6,610 bases of DNA, taken from positions 2,360 to 8,969 of the forward strand of contig DLLB01000099.1 in assembly GCA_002477905.1 (NCBI GenBank), read 5' to 3'. Shown one piece after another: positions 4,977-6,610 of the stretch; the first letter of the stretch is position 1; every line of letters begins with the position of its first letter. A program made the translations under genes and the position numbers. The notes under the pieces are model-generated. The model saw only the letters and a list, made by a program, of their open reading frames with translations. It did not search any database and had not been told where the DNA came from. Source of the DNA: Clostridiales bacterium UBA7573 (GTDB taxonomy: Bacteria > Bacillota > Clostridia > Oscillospirales > CAG-272).

Positions 4977-6610
4977 ACATCGTATCCTCACTCAGTTTCC
5001 TTACAAAAGAAGAACACATAAACAATCCCAGTTTATCAAACTGTTTCGCAAGCTTCTCTTTATCCGCGATGGTTTTGAATTCAAGTTTCGCGACAACTTT
5101 GCTTAAAAGGATTTTTTCTATCGCTTCATTTATTACCTCATTTCGGTTGGAAAAACAGGAGCAATAAATTTTCACAAACCTTTCAATCTGTCCTGCAATT
5201 CGATTTCCAAAAGAAATATTGTACGGTTGAAGCAGGTCCTCTGTTTTGGCAATGATCTCACATCTCTCAACGTCAAAATCAAAGGAATCCACAGCATTTC
5301 TGATCAACTGATCAAACATATCGTAAGAAATATATTTTGGCTGTTTCGGTTCCATAAAAGAACGAGCCTTTGGAGCGCGTTTGTCAAAATTCATCGTGCA
5401 GGCACGATCATAAACCTTGTCACTAATCTCAAATGTAGACTCGTCACGATTGGCTGTCCCAATGAACCAAATATTTGGTGAAATTTTAATTGTATGTCCA
5501 TCCGTAAGACCGGCATAGGGGACAGACATCCCTTCCGAATTATTAAAAATAGCCTGATTCAAAAGACGGACTTCACGTTTATCCGGTTCATTTTCCATGA
5601 GAGAAAGAAAATCTGAAAAATAGTATTCAATTCGGCTGAGGTTCATTTCATCCAGCACAATAAATGTTATAACATCGGGGTTTAGGGTAGCCCGATATAA
5701 CGATTGGGTAAATTTTCTCGGAGTATAAATCTTGCTGAATTCATTATAATATCCGAGAAGTTCGTTCTTATCTTTCCAAGAAGATTCGATCTCAATGATG
5801 TCTACATTTCCCATAATTGCTTCCGCAAAGATTTTTGGCAAACTCGTTTTTCCCGTACCACTCATACCTTGAAGAATGGAGAGTTTAGATGCGCCTAATC
5901 CTGCAACAAATGTTGCAATATCTTCCGCAGAATAGGACAGGTGAAGTCTTGATTCACGAGCATATTCAACTACAAAATTTACGAGTTTTGGTAAAGAAAT
6001 ATTTTCATAGGTATTCTTTTTTCTGACTTGCTCTATCGCTTGAAATTCCGGAATTTTTCTGTCTATTTCAGAAAACGCAGGGCAGCTATCCATAATTTCC
6101 AATGCCGGATTGGAAGGCGTCGAAGCTGGCTGAATTTTGGAGTAGGTACTGTAGTTACCGCTTGGTACCGTATTGCACATTGGAGTTTCAACGTGTGTAA
6201 ATGGTTTCACAACAAGTAGCGTTGCAGCAAGACCGGCAGCGATATATGCCATGGGTAAAGTTTCGCTATAAATGTTAAAATCATTATATGAAAGAGATTT
6301 TTCAAATCCGTACACTTTCAGTATGGAAAGAATATTGTCAAGGTTTGTGTATTGCGCCATCGTATAAAATTGACTAAAAAGTGCAATCAATAAAATTGTA
6401 ATAAAATTAACTGTAATTGCCACTTTACAAACAGTGGGATATTCGCGTGAATTTGAAAATGCCCCTATTAAACCAAGCGCAGTGATTATTGCACAAATAA
6501 AAAGCATTGCATAACCAAAAAAACCAATTGTCTGCAATCCCTGACTATAGGAAAGACCTTTTATCATAACGTCGAATAATTGCACGGAAAATGATTGAGC
6601 GAGGTACTCC
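4969..6610 (-). CDS. Membrane-anchored McrB-like AAA+ NTPase (5' end beyond right edge)
   Basis: AAA+ protein of the McrB/AAA_5-like type; 546 complete codons are visible, numbered here from the first (6607-6609). Three hydrophobic helices at about 29-51, 60-80 and 118-137 anchor the N-terminus in the membrane. A linker of about 60 residues and a helical segment lead to the motor: Walker A GMSGTGKT (248-255), Walker B FIVLDEMN (316-323), sensor 1 GTAN (384-387), SDKVYDR (396-402) where the arginine-finger segment is expected, and SFGNR (466-470) as a sensor 2-like element. The frame is open to the window edge. The GTG at 6585 has no ribosome binding site, and the upstream codons (EYLAQSFS) read like protein, so the true start is outside. 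In McrBC systems the NTPase translocates or signals for a nuclease partner; here the partner would be the coupled zinc-ribbon protein. Whether it uses GTP or ATP cannot be told from these motifs. Confidence 0.88.
   Translation of the reverse strand, partial: EYLAQSFSVQLFDVMIKGLSYSQGLQTIGFFGYAMLFICAIITALGLIGAFSNSREYPTVCKVAITVNFITILLIALFSQFYTMAQYTNLDNILSILKVYGFEKSLSYNDFNIYSETLPMAYIAAGLAATLLVVKPFTHVETPMCNTVPSGNYSTYSKIQPASTPSNPALEIMDSCPAFSEIDRKIPEFQAIEQVRKKNTYENISLPKLVNFVVEYARESRLHLSYSAEDIATFVAGLGASKLSILQGMSGTGKTSLPKIFAEAIMGNVDIIEIESSWKDKNELLGYYNEFSKIYTPRKFTQSLYRATLNPDVITFIVLDEMNLSRIEYYFSDFLSLMENEPDKREVRLLNQAIFNNSEGMSVPYAGLTDGHTIKISPNIWFIGTANRDESTFEISDKVYDRACTMNFDKRAPKARSFMEPKQPKYISYDMFDQLIRNAVDSFDFDVERCEIIAKTEDLLQPYNISFGNRIAGQIERFVKIYCSCFSNRNEVINEAIEKILLSKVVAKLEFKTIADKEKLAKQFDKLGLFMCSSFVRKLSEDTMYE

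Overview
The window looks like chromosome of a Bacillota species, most probably a Clostridia-type anaerobe. The grounds are a feoA-feoA-feoB ferrous-iron operon, a single-chain (alpha-2) glycyl-tRNA synthetase, strong GGAGG-type ribosome binding sites, near-consensus sigma-A promoters with 17-base spacers, and a tRNA gene with an encoded CCA. No genus is claimed. Every protein gene lies on the minus strand; the only plus-strand gene is a tRNA-Arg.

Region 1 (1-1350) is iron uptake. In transcription order it holds two small FeoA proteins and the N-terminal GTPase part of FeoB, which runs off the left edge. A consensus promoter (TTGACA-17-TATAAT) drives the operon. Four copies of a palindrome TTAGC-N4-GCTAA (three perfect, one with a single mismatch) sit around the promoter, in the leader and just before feoB, and look like operators for a DtxR/IdeR-type metal repressor. 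A 6-bp hairpin with a GAAA tetraloop lies between the second feoA and feoB.

Region 2 (1390-3200) is housekeeping: glyQS with its own promoter and short leader, followed by a 55-residue two-helix membrane protein with a GTG start that is easily missed, then a 17-bp hairpin terminator. There is no room for a T-box riboswitch in front of glyQS.

Region 3 (3160-3410) holds the tRNA-Arg(CCT) gene, divergent from glyQS, with its promoter and a terminator. A second, AT-rich terminator faces it from the other side.

Region 4 (3447-6610) is much richer in A+T and carries a translationally coupled gene pair: a membrane-anchored AAA+ NTPase of McrB-like type (its 5' end lies beyond the right edge) and a 509-residue protein with C-terminal zinc-binding cysteine pairs that resembles DUF2357/McrC-like partners only weakly. 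The pair abuts a tRNA gene, differs in composition from its neighbours and combines a McrB-like motor with a cysteine-knuckle partner. It is the best candidate for an undescribed, probably defence-related, system. This function is inferred; no nuclease active site could be seen in the partner.
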